Source: JANRKF01 sp964519595 (GTDB taxonomy: Bacteria; Pseudomonadota; Alphaproteobacteria; Rickettsiales; SXRF01). From it: a stretch of 44,088 nucleotides of DNA. The notes under the pieces are model-generated. The model did no database searches. It was not told the origin of the DNA and saw nothing but the letters and a program-made list of their open reading frames with translations. The stretch is from positions 1-44,088 of the forward strand of contig CAZFJN010000010.1 in NCBI GenBank assembly GCA_964519595.1, written 5' to 3'. A program made the position numbers and the translations under genes. Positions 8,257-16,442 of the stretch are shown here, piece by piece (position 1 is the first letter of the stretch; every line of letters starts with the position of its first letter).

Positions 8257-8805
8257 TTAATTGCTGTTATTGATAATATTAATCAGCTCACGCTCGCTTT
8301 TTTCGTCTTTTTTTGATTTGCTTTGTATTACAGAATTACTGTCAATATCTGTTGGCATTTGCACCAGCTGGCCAATTTCCTGACCATTATTATTACGCAC
8401 GATAATAGCAGGTTTTTTAAACAAAGCATCTGGTGAATCAGAATTGGCAAAATCTTCTGCCATAGCTTCTGAAGAAGCTTCTGAGGCCGTTTCCGAAGCA
8501 GTTTCTAAGGCAGTTTCTGAAACTGCTTCAGAATCGTCTTTCCATGATCTTTCTGATGAAGCTATTGAAGTATTGGCAGCAGATGGTTGCAGATTATTCT
8601 CCAAAAACTGATTTTTTCTGCTGTTTTTATAAACGCCGGAATTATCAGAACTACGCAGCGACCATAAGGAGGGAATAGCAAATGCCGCAATCAGCGCGAC
8701 AGCAATAACTATCAAACCGCGCGACAGATATAAGCTTTTATCGCTGTCAGCGCGCCGCGGCAGTTTGTAAATTTTAGGACGCGGAGATTGAGAAGTGCTT
8801 TCCAT
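8257..8805 (-). CDS. Hypothetical single-pass membrane protein with Ser/Ala/Glu-rich repeats
   Basis: I do not recognise this protein. From the ATG at 8805 it has 182 residues: a short basic N-terminus, one hydrophobic segment (LYLSRGLIVIAVALIAAFAI, about residues 26-45), and a polar, probably periplasmic region. That region contains a low-complexity stretch of imperfect SETA/SEAS repeats near residues 95-120. The frame extends to an upstream ATG at 8877, but that part would be encoded by the inverted-repeat element at 8823-8994. The ATG at 8805 has AAGG at suitable distance and is preferred. Neighbours give no functional hint. Confidence 0.6.
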   Translation of the reverse strand: MESTSQSPRPKIYKLPRRADSDKSLYLSRGLIVIAVALIAAFAIPSLWSLRSSDNSGVYKNSRKNQFLENNLQPSAANTSIASSERSWKDDSEAVSETALETASETASEASSEAMAEDFANSDSPDALFKKPAIIVRNNNGQEIGQLVQMPTDIDSNSVIQSKSKKDEKSERELINIINNSN

Positions 8806-8822
8806 GAATTTATCTGCCTTTA

Positions 8823-8994
8823 AGTTATACTCATTACACTTCAAGAGTTGGTATTTATTCCAAGTATTTTTGTTCAATATATCAGATAAAAATCGAAGAA
8901 ATACTTATTGATATTTCAAGATTTTTATCTGATATAGTGAACAATAAAGACGCAGCGAAGAAATGCCAACTCTTGAAGTGTAATGAGTATAACT
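8823..8994. mobile_element. 172-bp MITE-like palindrome with perfect 29-bp terminal inverted repeats
   Basis: Bases 8823-8851 and 8966-8994 are perfect reverse complements (29 bp, beginning AGTTATACTCATTACAC). Inside, a 17-bp arm pair TATATCAGATAAAAATC and GATTTTTATCTGATATA continues the palindrome towards the centre. There is no coding capacity. It sits between divergent genes and overlaps the apparent upstream extension of the 8257-8805 gene. Size, symmetry and lack of an ORF fit a miniature inverted-repeat transposable element. Confidence 0.85.
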
Positions 8995-9080
8995 CCAGAA
9001 ACAGCTTTCACTATTTGTTTCTCTGCATCTTCGTAATATGTATTAGATAATACGGAAAAAACCTTTAAATATCAACAAAT

Positions 9081-9168
9081 GTTATACTATTTTGCAATCA
9101 TCATGCTGATGATTGCATTACGCGTCATAAGTCGCACTCTTGACGCGCAATGGTTATAATATAGATTA
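9081..9168. repeat. Multi-hairpin REP-like element, copy B
   Basis: It shares the opening ATACTATTTTGCAATCA...TGATTGCATTACGC with copy A at 8133-8250. It contains an 11-bp stem TGCAATCATCA/TGATGATTGCA and a second stem GCGTCA/TGACGC, and ends in a CAATGGTTATAA sequence that mirrors the start. It lies about 30 bp upstream of the msbA start region, where it could affect the leader of that mRNA. Confidence 0.75.
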
Positions 9169-9190
9169 TGCTCCTTTTTTCTGAAGTTTC

Positions 9191-9212
9191 ATGATATTAC
9201 CATGATATTACA
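9191..9212 (+). repeat. 11-bp tandem duplication of the msbA start codon region
   Basis: ATGATATTACC at 9191-9201 is followed directly by ATGATATTACA at 9202-9212 (10 of 11 identical). The upstream ATG reads M-I-L-P and then TGA at 9203-9205, which overlaps the real start codon at 9202-9204 as ATGA. Confidence 0.93.
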
Positions 9213-11169
9213 AAACGCGGAACAAGCGCAGAATACGAAAACCATGCAAAAAATACACAACAATTACGCTCTCGACAGAGAATATAAAAGTAAAACGGTA
9301 ATAATGCGCTTAATGAGAGAACATGTGCGGCCTTATATTCGCATTTTCTGGGCAGCTATTTTCTGTATGATTATTATCGCCGCCAGTATTTCGGCAAATA
9401 CCTGGATGATGCAGCCGGCTCTGGATATGATTTTTATTGCTCGCGATCAGCGAATGCTGACTTTAATTCCGCTGGCGATATTGAGTATTTCATTAATAGG
9501 CGCAGCAGCGCATTACGGAAGCACCCTTGCCATGCGCTTTGTCGGACAACGTTTAGTTGCTGACATGCAAAGCCGCTTGTTTGAGCATCTGATGAAAAGC
9601 GATATCGGCTTATTTCAGGACGAATCATCAGGGCGGATGATCTCGCGTTTTACCAGCGACATCATCTTAATGAGAAATGCTTTCTCCACAGTGCTTACCG
9701 CAATGGCCAAAGATAGTCTTTGTGTAATTTTTCTGGTTATCATCATGATTTACCAGAATCCGCAATTATCGATGATTGCGCTTAGCGCTTTTCCGATTGC
9801 CTTTTATCCGCTGATTCTTCTTGGCAAAAAGATGCGGCGCTTTGCCAATGATGTTCAGGCGCAAATCGGTAATTTTGCCGCGGCGCTGGATGAGGTTTTT
9901 CGCTGCGTTAAAACAGTAAAATCCTATAACCGCGAACAGTTCGAAGCGCAGCGTGCCGCAGAACATATTGATAATCTGTTTCAGCTTTACCATAAATCAT
10001 CGCGCATACAGGCAGCGGCAACTCCGCTTATGGAGGTTCTAGGCAGTATCTCAATCGCTCTGGTTATCTGGTTTGGCGGTTATCAGGTTCTGGAACAGCA
10101 GATAACGCCGGGCGCATTCTTTGCTTTTATCGCGGCATTTTTAATGGTTTATAAGCCAGTTCGCTCTCTTACTGGCCTTAATAACACGCTGCAGGAAGGA
10201 GTTACTGCTGCCAGCCGCTTTTTTGCGGTAATTGATATAGCGCCAACCATTGCTGATAAAAGCGACGCTAAACCGCTTAAAATTATTTCCGGCGCAATAG
10301 CCTTCCGCAATGTGCATTTTTCATATCCGCATGGTGGCCGTGGCGTTCATGGAATTACTCTCGACATTCCAGCCGGAAAAAAAGTTGCCCTAGTTGGTTC
10401 ATCTGGCGGCGGCAAATCAACGCTGATGAATCTGCTGATGCGCTTTCATGATATAAAATCCGGATCTATTACAATAGACAATCAGGAGCTGCAGGAGGTT
10501 ACAATTGCCTCTTTGCGCGGCGCAATGGCTTATGTTCCTCAGGAATCAATGTTGTTTGATGATAGTGTCGCCGCTAATATTGCTTATGGCAGAGCAAGCG
10601 CAACCAGAGAAGAGATAATAGAAGCAGCAATTGCCGCTGATGCTGACGGTTTTATCAACAGCTTTCCACAAGGCTATGACACCATAATTGGCGCGCATGG
10701 AATAAGGCTTTCCGGCGGCCAGCGGCAGCGCATTTCAATAGCGCGCGCTATGCTTAAAAACGCGCCTATTCTGCTGCTTGATGAAGCAACATCTTCATTA
10801 GACAATGAATCAGAACGTCTCATTCAAAAAGCGCTTGGCACATTAATGCGCGGACGTACCAGCCTGGTGATCGCGCATCGTTTAAGCACTGTGGTAAATG
10901 CTGATATTATTTATGTTATAGAAGGCGGAAAAGCGGTAGAACGCGGTACGCATAAAGAGTTGCTGGCTTTGCGCGGCGCTTATTTTCGTCTTTATTCTGA
11001 ACATTCAGAAAATTCCGAGCATTATGAACATCGTGAACATCGTGAACATCGTGAACATCGTGAACATCGTGAACATCGTGGAAATGAGCAGTTCGAAAGT
11101 GAAGATGGTTTTGATAAAGAAGATAATTTTGATAAATCTGCATCTTCCAGCCTTTGTTCTGTAAAATAA
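9202..11169 (+). CDS. msbA: ABC transporter, MsbA-type lipid flippase
   Basis: This is a fused half-transporter of 655 aa: six-helix membrane domain (residues ~45-330) followed by the ATPase domain. Walker A is GSSGGGKST at 399-407, the signature is LSGGQ at 503-507, Walker B is ILLLDE at 523-528, and the H-loop lies in VIAHRLS. It lies directly upstream of DUF374, waaA, lpxK and lpxL, so lipid A-core export is the likely role; other lipid or drug substrates cannot be excluded from sequence. The C-terminus is extended beyond the usual ~590 aa by a Glu-His-Arg repeat (609-626) and an acidic tail. The first start codons are duplicated. Confidence 0.9.
   Translation: MILQNAEQAQNTKTMQKIHNNYALDREYKSKTVIMRLMREHVRPYIRIFWAAIFCMIIIAASISANTWMMQPALDMIFIARDQRMLTLIPLAILSISLIGAAAHYGSTLAMRFVGQRLVADMQSRLFEHLMKSDIGLFQDESSGRMISRFTSDIILMRNAFSTVLTAMAKDSLCVIFLVIIMIYQNPQLSMIALSAFPIAFYPLILLGKKMRRFANDVQAQIGNFAAALDEVFRCVKTVKSYNREQFEAQRAAEHIDNLFQLYHKSSRIQAAATPLMEVLGSISIALVIWFGGYQVLEQQITPGAFFAFIAAFLMVYKPVRSLTGLNNTLQEGVTAASRFFAVIDIAPTIADKSDAKPLKIISGAIAFRNVHFSYPHGGRGVHGITLDIPAGKKVALVGSSGGGKSTLMNLLMRFHDIKSGSITIDNQELQEVTIASLRGAMAYVPQESMLFDDSVAANIAYGRASATREEIIEAAIAADADGFINSFPQGYDTIIGAHGIRLSGGQRQRISIARAMLKNAPILLLDEATSSLDNESERLIQKALGTLMRGRTSLVIAHRLSTVVNADIIYVIEGGKAVERGTHKELLALRGAYFRLYSEHSENSEHYEHREHREHREHREHREHRGNEQFESEDGFDKEDNFDKSASSSLCSVK
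11026..11079 (+). repeat. In-frame 9-bp tandem repeat (GAACATCGT, six copies)
   Basis: Six perfect GAACATCGT units encode Glu-His-Arg six times at residues 609-626 of the MsbA-like protein, after the ATPase domain. The repeat is in frame (9 bp), so copy-number changes would lengthen or shorten the tail without frameshift. Confidence 0.97.
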
Positions 11170-11188
11170 CAAAATTTGGCAAGACATT

Positions 11189-11851
11189 ATGTCTTTAGTT
11201 AAATCTATTTTAAAAAGTCGAACTATTAACCGCCTGCTGGTATTAGTGGTAAGTTTTTACATACGCTTTGTGTATATAAGCTCACGCGTTAAATATGATA
11301 TTAATCCAGCGGCGCAGCCTTATATTAATGGCGAAAGCAATTCGATCTTCGCCTTCTGGCATGGCAGGATGATGATGATGCCTTATACAGCGCCTTCTTC
11401 GCAGCGCATGAATGTTATGATTTCACAACATCGTGATGGTATTTTCATTTCCGATGTTATGAAAGAATTTAAATTTGCCACTATTCACGGTTCAAGTAGC
11501 AAAAACGGCGTCAGCGCTTTAAGACAGATGTTGCGCTTGTTGCGCCACGGCGATAATGTAGCGATAACGCCTGATGGTCCACGCGGTCCAAAGCAGATCG
11601 CCGCTTCCGGAGTGGCTATTGCCGCCAAGCTTTCCGGATGTCCGGTTTTGCCTTTATCTTTTTCAGCGGCGCGAGCGAAAAAATTCACAAGCTGGGATAA
11701 TTTTATGCTCGCGCTGCCTTTTACTAAAATTATTATCAAAGCAGATGCGCCATTGATTATTGATAAAAATTCGTCTGATGAAGATGCCAGAATCAAAATT
11801 GAAGCCGCCTTGAATCAGGTTACGGAAGCTGCTGATGCTGTATTTTTATAA
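11189..11851 (+). CDS. DUF374 family lysophospholipid acyltransferase-like protein
   Basis: The 220-aa protein has one N-terminal hydrophobic segment and the DUF374 core. FAFWHGRMMMMPYTA holds the catalytic-type His, followed by MISQHRDGIFI, then ITPDGPRGPKQIAASGVAIAAKLSGCPVLPLSFSA. DUF374 proteins are related to LpxL-type acyltransferases and usually sit in alphaproteobacterial lipid A clusters; the exact acyl substrate is not established. The gene overlaps waaA by 17 bp and follows msbA by 19 bp, which indicates one operon. Confidence 0.88.
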   Translation: MSLVKSILKSRTINRLLVLVVSFYIRFVYISSRVKYDINPAAQPYINGESNSIFAFWHGRMMMMPYTAPSSQRMNVMISQHRDGIFISDVMKEFKFATIHGSSSKNGVSALRQMLRLLRHGDNVAITPDGPRGPKQIAASGVAIAAKLSGCPVLPLSFSAARAKKFTSWDNFMLALPFTKIIIKADAPLIIDKNSSDEDARIKIEAALNQVTEAADAVFL

Positions 11852-13091
11852 ATTACTGACTATTTTGCTAACGCCTCTTGTTCCATTGTGGTTATGGCTT
11901 AGAGCAAGGCGCGGCAAGGAAGATAAAGGACGTATTAATGAACGCTTCGGACGCAGTGTCTATGCGCGTCCAAAAGGTCGGCTTTTATGGATTCATGCGG
12001 CCAGCGTTGGCGAGGCTAATTCTGTTTTAGTTCTGATCAAGCAGGTTTTAGAAAAATTCCCGCAAGTTAGAATTTTACTAACCACCGGAACGGTTAGCTC
12101 TGCGGAATTAATGAAAAAACTATTGCCGCCAGGAGTTATTCATCAATATACGCCTGTTGATACGCCGGAAGCTACAGAGCGTTTTATGCGCCATTGGCTA
12201 CCAGATATAGGCTGGTTTGTTGAATCAGAATTATGGCCTAATCTGCTGGCGGCAGCTAGCCGTTATCATTGTTTAATGACGCTGATCAATGCGCGTATGT
12301 CACCACGCAGCTTTCGCCTCTGGCAAAAAATTCCACAAGATGCAGCGCGAATATTAGGATATTTTTCCTGCTGCTTTCCACAAAGCGCCGAAGACGCACA
12401 GCGCCTGAAACTACTCGGCGCAAAACAAATTATTTCTTCCGGCAACCTTAAATATGACGCGCCGACACTTTCCTGTCAGGAAAATCTGCTCGTTCTTCTG
12501 CATAAAGCTTGCGAGAAGCGACATATCTGGCTTGCCGCCAGCACGCATAACGGCGAGGAAGAAATTATCGGCGCTGCTCATGCTATGCTCGCTTCGCGCT
12601 ATCCTGATTTGCTGACGATCATAGTTCCTCGTCATCCGGCGCGCGGCGGAGAAATTGCGATTAATTTAGAAAAATACGGCAAATGTTTTCTGCGTTCACA
12701 ACAACAAATACCACCGCCTGAGGCCGCTTTTTACATAGTTGACAGCTTAGGCGAGCTAGGCTTGTTTTATCGCCTTGCCGAGATTGTTTTTATTGGCGGC
12801 TCTCTGATCAAGCACGGCGGACATAACCCTCTGGAAGCAGCGCGACTTTCCTGCTGTATTTTAAGCGGTTCACATATTTATAATTTTAAGGATATATATG
12901 AAGATCTGCAATTAAATGGCGCGACGATTCGTGTGAATAATGCCGGACAATTGAGCGCGCAAATTGATCTGCTGCTTGCTACTCCACAATTGCGAACTGA
13001 TATGCAGGCGCGGGCAAAACAGCTAATCGAACGCAAATCAGGATCTGCTAAAACCATAATGGAATTATTCGCGCCGCTTTTTACAAAATAA
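11835..13091 (+). CDS. waaA: 3-deoxy-D-manno-octulosonic acid (Kdo) transferase
   Basis: WaaA (KdtA) adds Kdo to lipid IVA at the inner membrane. The 418-aa product has the N-terminal hydrophobic anchor and the GT30 family landmarks: RFGR, LLWIHAASVGEANSV, LLTTGTVSSA, the acidic ESELWPNLL motif, and C-terminal FIGGSLIKHGGHNPLEAA. Its start lies inside the end of the DUF374 gene. Substrate number (mono- or bifunctional) cannot be read from sequence. Confidence 0.95.
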   Translation: MLYFYKLLTILLTPLVPLWLWLRARRGKEDKGRINERFGRSVYARPKGRLLWIHAASVGEANSVLVLIKQVLEKFPQVRILLTTGTVSSAELMKKLLPPGVIHQYTPVDTPEATERFMRHWLPDIGWFVESELWPNLLAAASRYHCLMTLINARMSPRSFRLWQKIPQDAARILGYFSCCFPQSAEDAQRLKLLGAKQIISSGNLKYDAPTLSCQENLLVLLHKACEKRHIWLAASTHNGEEEIIGAAHAMLASRYPDLLTIIVPRHPARGGEIAINLEKYGKCFLRSQQQIPPPEAAFYIVDSLGELGLFYRLAEIVFIGGSLIKHGGHNPLEAARLSCCILSGSHIYNFKDIYEDLQLNGATIRVNNAGQLSAQIDLLLATPQLRTDMQARAKQLIERKSGSAKTIMELFAPLFTK

Positions 13092-13153
13092 TCATCTTTC
13101 TACGCCATAACATCTCTAGAATTTAACCTCTATAACAGCTATATGTGCTTAAT

Positions 13154-14167
13154 ATGCTTATGAATATGCCACATTTCTGGAAAAACCGCTCTTTTGCGTC
13201 TTTTGCCTTGCTGCCTTTTTCTTTTATCTATTCAGTATTATATATATTGAAAAGATCTTTCACTGTGCAGATAAAATTGCCGATTCCAGTGGTTTGCATT
13301 GGCAATGTTACCGCTGGCGGTAGTGGCAAAACTCCAGTTGCTCTGCATATCGGAAAAATGCTTAAAGAAAGAAATATAAAGGCATTTTATGTAAGCCGTG
13401 GTTACGGCGGTACTATTACAGCTCCGACTATGGTAAATCCGGCTAAACATCGCAGCTACGAAGTTGGAGACGAGCCTTTATTGTTAGCAGAAGTTTTGCC
13501 GACAGTAGTTGGAAAAGACAAAATCGCTGCCGCCAGATTCGCAATAGCGCAAGGCGCACAACTATTGATTTTTGACGATGGTTTTCAAAATAAAAAATTC
13601 TTCAAGGATTTTTCAATTCTGGTAATTGACGGCAGTTTCATGTTTGGAAATAATTTGCTGCTGCCGGCCGGACCGCTTCGTGAATATCCGGCAATGGCTT
13701 TTGCGCGCGCTCATAGCATTATCGTTATTAATCGTCATGATATATTGCCGCCTTTTCCTGAAAATAAAGCGGTTCTTTTTGCGCGTAGCCGCGTTGTTGG
13801 TTTAGCGGAAAAATTAAATAAACAAAAAATTGTGGCATTTTGTGGAATTGCTCTGCCAGAAAAATTCCGCGCTACTTTAGTAACTATTGGCGCGCGAATT
13901 ATTGAGTTCGTCGCCTTTCCTGATCATGCTAATTATCGCCATAACAGCCTGTTGCCACTAGCAGAAATCGCTTCCAAAGAGCAGGCTTTTATGGTTACAA
14001 CGCGCAAAGACTATGTCCGCCTGCCGCGTGGATTCAAGGACAAGGTGGTGGTGGTTGATATTGATCTTGAATTTGAAACTCCGGAAATTTTAGCAGCGCA
14101 TGTTGATTATATCGCAAAGCTGGCAGAAGAAAATATACGCCAGGAAAAACCATCTGGCGCAAGTTAA
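13154..14167 (+). CDS. lpxK: Tetraacyldisaccharide 4'-kinase
   Basis: LpxK phosphorylates the 4' position of the lipid A precursor. The P-loop NVTAGGSGKTP follows a membrane-associated N-terminus. Later family landmarks are FYVSRGYGG, VGDEPLLLA, FDDGFQN and the C-terminal VTTRKDYVRLP. Several starts are possible: GTG 13145, and ATG 13154, 13160 and 13166. None has a clear Shine-Dalgarno. The ATG at 13166 (MPHFWKNRSF) best matches the usual opening of the family, so the true start may be 12 bp downstream of the one given. The 5' end again contains short ATATGCTTA-like repeats. waaA ends about 60 bp upstream. Confidence 0.94.
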   Translation: MLMNMPHFWKNRSFASFALLPFSFIYSVLYILKRSFTVQIKLPIPVVCIGNVTAGGSGKTPVALHIGKMLKERNIKAFYVSRGYGGTITAPTMVNPAKHRSYEVGDEPLLLAEVLPTVVGKDKIAAARFAIAQGAQLLIFDDGFQNKKFFKDFSILVIDGSFMFGNNLLLPAGPLREYPAMAFARAHSIIVINRHDILPPFPENKAVLFARSRVVGLAEKLNKQKIVAFCGIALPEKFRATLVTIGARIIEFVAFPDHANYRHNSLLPLAEIASKEQAFMVTTRKDYVRLPRGFKDKVVVVDIDLEFETPEILAAHVDYIAKLAEENIRQEKPSGAS

Positions 14168-14214
14168 AATGAATAGTTTAAATCTGCTGAAATTTAATTG
14201 AATAACGCTCTGGC

Positions 14215-15093
14215 ATGATAAAGATAAGATATCATATTGAAGCATTGCTGGCGGCCTTCTTTTTCCGTTTATTTCGGATATTGCCGCTGGATTTGTCATC
14301 AGCTCTTGGCGCGATAATAGCGCGCGCAATTGCTCCTTTTTTCTCCGCCAATCGCACAGCGCACGAAAACATAAAAGCCGCTTTTCCAGAAAAATCATTA
14401 CGGCAACGTAATAAAATCCGCCGCGCAATGTGGTCAAATCTTGGCCGCGTCGCCGCTGAATTTTCTTCTTTGCCAGGAGATCGTTTAACTCGCCGCTTGT
14501 CGGTTCATAATCCGGAAATTCTGCCTGCTCCTGGCACTGCCGCCTTGTTTTTTTCCGCGCATTTTGGCAATTGGGAATTGCTCTATCCAATGGCTTATGA
14601 TCGCGGTGTCAATCTGTCGCTGATTTATCGTCATATAAACAATCCGTATATTGATAAGATAATCTCAGATATTCGCTTATCTCATTGCAATGGCTTAATC
14701 GCCAAAGGACTGCGCGGCGGCGTTAAAATGCTCTCAGTTATAAAGCGCGGCGAGAGCGTTGCCATGCTTGCTGACCAGAAATTAAATACTGGAATTGCCG
14801 TGCCTTTTTTTGGCCGCATGGCGATGACTGCGCCGGCCATTGCCGAAATCGCCCTTAAATATGATATTCCGGTAATTCCGGCTCTTGTTGTTCGCCGCCA
14901 AGGCGCGCATTTCGACGGTTATCTTTATCCGCCGCTTATTGTGGAAAAAACCGGAGATCACAAACAAGATGTGCTGAATTTAATGACACAAATTAATATG
15001 ATTATTGAAAACTGGATTCGCCAATATCCGCAGCAATGGTTCTGGGTTCATAAACGCTGGCCGGAAGAGCAAAAATCTGATAGCAAAGAATAA
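14215..15093 (+). CDS. lpxL: LpxL/HtrB-type lipid A acyltransferase
   Basis: This 292-aa late acyltransferase would add a secondary acyl chain to Kdo-lipid A. After an N-terminal hydrophobic stretch come ARTAHEN-like NRTAHENIKAAFPE and the catalytic HX4E box in SAHFGNWELL. The conserved SVAMLADQKLNTGIAVPFFG and the C-terminal PQQWFWVHKRWPE follow. Which acyl chain and position it uses cannot be told from sequence (LpxL or LpxM type). It closes the lipid A gene block; its stop codon lies in a 13-bp duplication. Confidence 0.93.
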   Translation: MIKIRYHIEALLAAFFFRLFRILPLDLSSALGAIIARAIAPFFSANRTAHENIKAAFPEKSLRQRNKIRRAMWSNLGRVAAEFSSLPGDRLTRRLSVHNPEILPAPGTAALFFSAHFGNWELLYPMAYDRGVNLSLIYRHINNPYIDKIISDIRLSHCNGLIAKGLRGGVKMLSVIKRGESVAMLADQKLNTGIAVPFFGRMAMTAPAIAEIALKYDIPVIPALVVRRQGAHFDGYLYPPLIVEKTGDHKQDVLNLMTQINMIIENWIRQYPQQWFWVHKRWPEEQKSDSKE

Positions 15094-15112
15094 ATTCCAA
15101 GAATAAATTCCA
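15086..15112 (+). repeat. 13-bp tandem duplication over the lpxL stop codon
   Basis: AAGAATAAATTCCA at 15086-15099 includes the lpxL TAA stop and recurs with a 13-bp period from 15099. The second copy lies in non-coding sequence. Confidence 0.85.
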
Positions 15113-15116
15113 ATTC

Positions 15117-15145
15117 TTGACGTGTTATCTGTATGTATATAGATT
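15117..15145 (+). promoter_or_regulatory. Candidate sigma-70 promoter for the small membrane protein gene
   Basis: TTGACG at 15117-15122 is separated by 17 bp from TAGATT at 15140-15145. Position (about 75 bp before the ATG at 15221) and spacing fit a housekeeping promoter. The -10 box is only a moderate match. Confidence 0.4.
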
Positions 15146-15220
15146 CATATCACTTGATTACTTGTTCTTTGCAAGGAAATGATTTGTTAGAAAAATTAGT
15201 ATGATTTGCGGAAGAAAAAA

Positions 15221-15535
15221 ATGTCAACGATCATCGTTTTTACAATGTCTTTGTTGCAGTTAGTCGCGGTTGCTGCTGGATATTTTGCGCCACTTCCTAT
15301 TTTGTTTGATGCGGTTTTGATTTACGGTTCGCCGATTTATATTGTTTTTAACCTGCTTGGCGGTGAATCTATCGCAACAAATGCCGGCTCATTCTTTCCG
15401 CTGATTGTGCTTTTTCATATAGTAAAATATTCTTTCCTTTGTCACTCTCAGTTCAATACCGAGCGCCACGGTCTGCATTATGCCGCAGCGACGCTGGAAG
15501 TTGTCTATCTGGCACTGGGAGCTTATTATTTTTGA
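15221..15535 (+). CDS. Small hydrophobic membrane protein, unknown function
   Basis: I do not recognise this 104-aa protein. It has three to four hydrophobic segments (about residues 3-20, 25-45, 55-72 and 88-103) and a short polar part FNTERHG before the last one. The ATG at 15221 has GGAAG six bases upstream and is preferred over an in-frame TTG at 15206. It may have its own promoter at 15117-15145. It precedes the TauE-like permease by about 50 bp. The TGA stop lies in a duplicated TTTGATTATT unit (15531-15550). Confidence 0.65.
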   Translation: MSTIIVFTMSLLQLVAVAAGYFAPLPILFDAVLIYGSPIYIVFNLLGGESIATNAGSFFPLIVLFHIVKYSFLCHSQFNTERHGLHYAAATLEVVYLALGAYYF

Positions 15536-15582
15536 TTATTTTTGATTATTTATGACGTCAGAAAATATCAGCAGAAATTATT

Positions 15583-16341
15583 ATGAACCTCGATTTCTGG
15601 CAGTCTGCGCTGTTTTTTCTCACCGCTATTGTAAGCGGCGCGGTAAATTCGATTGCCGGCGGCGGAACTTTTCTGCTGTTTCCGGTTCTGAATTTTGGCG
15701 GCTTGTCGGCGCTTAGCGCTAATATCATGTGCAGCGTTGCCATGTGGCCAGGAAGCGTTGCCAGCTGTTTTGCTTATCGAAAAGAGATTAAAACGCCAAT
15801 TTCCAGCCTTATTCCGCTTTTATTATGCGGAATTGTCGGCAGCATTGTCGGATCATTCGCTTTACTGGTAACATCAGAAGCATATTTCACTGAATTATTG
15901 CCGTTTTTATTACTAGCCGCTGCTTTCATCTTCACTTTTGGCCGCAAAATATCCTCTCTATTGCGCCGCGAACATCTCAAGGCAGGCCAGAAAACCGGGA
16001 TTGCCTTTATGTTCATAATCGCCGCTTACGGCGGCTATTTCGGCGCAGGAATAGGCATTATAATGCTGGCTTTTCTCCAGCTGCTTGGCTATCGCGACAT
16101 TCATGAAATGAACGGCCTTAAAACCGTACTGGCCGGAACGATAAACGCTGTTGCGGTTGCGATTTTTCTCTTCTCTGCTACTATCGACTGGAGCATCGCC
16201 TGGATTGTTATTGTCGGCGGAATTGTCGGCGGCTATTTCGGAACTAAACTGGCGCTGCGTATTAGTCCAGAAAAGGCACGAAAAATAGTGGTAATAATCG
16301 CCTGGATAATGGTTGTATATTTTTTTCTTGAACGAATTTGA
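15583..16341 (+). CDS. TauE/SafE (TSUP) family membrane transporter
   Basis: This 252-aa protein has about eight hydrophobic segments arranged as two halves. Each half contains a family-type glycine motif: AGAVNSIAGGGTF-like SGAVNSIAGGGTFLLFPVL near the start and YGGYFGAGIGIIMLAFLQLLG in the second half. The latter is followed by the typical GLKTVLAGTINAVAVAIF segment. TSUP proteins move sulfite, sulfoacetate or other organosulfur anions, but many members are uncharacterised. Nothing nearby points to sulfur metabolism, so the substrate is unknown. Confidence 0.9.
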   Translation: MNLDFWQSALFFLTAIVSGAVNSIAGGGTFLLFPVLNFGGLSALSANIMCSVAMWPGSVASCFAYRKEIKTPISSLIPLLLCGIVGSIVGSFALLVTSEAYFTELLPFLLLAAAFIFTFGRKISSLLRREHLKAGQKTGIAFMFIIAAYGGYFGAGIGIIMLAFLQLLGYRDIHEMNGLKTVLAGTINAVAVAIFLFSATIDWSIAWIVIVGGIVGGYFGTKLALRISPEKARKIVVIIAWIMVVYFFLERI

Positions 16342-16442
16342 AGTTCGCTGTTGCGTTTGAGCGTTTGCTTACTTATGATGAAACGAAGAAACAGCAATGC
16401 AACCATGCAAAATCTTTGTTAACAGTATCTCAAGGAGGAATG

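Noticed and set aside
8806..8877. 24-residue N-terminal extension of the small membrane protein gene
   Set aside because: It falls largely within the inverted-repeat element at 8823-8994; the ATG at 8805 has its own upstream AAGG.
11485..11796. Minus-strand open frame inside the DUF374 gene
   Set aside because: A shadow of a well-supported coding gene, without homology-like motifs or ribosome site. Other antisense frames in the window were dismissed for the same reason.
16338..16442. Upstream extension of mipZ to a TTG at 16338
   Set aside because: AGGAGG lies directly before the ATG at 16443, and the MipZ family starts near there.
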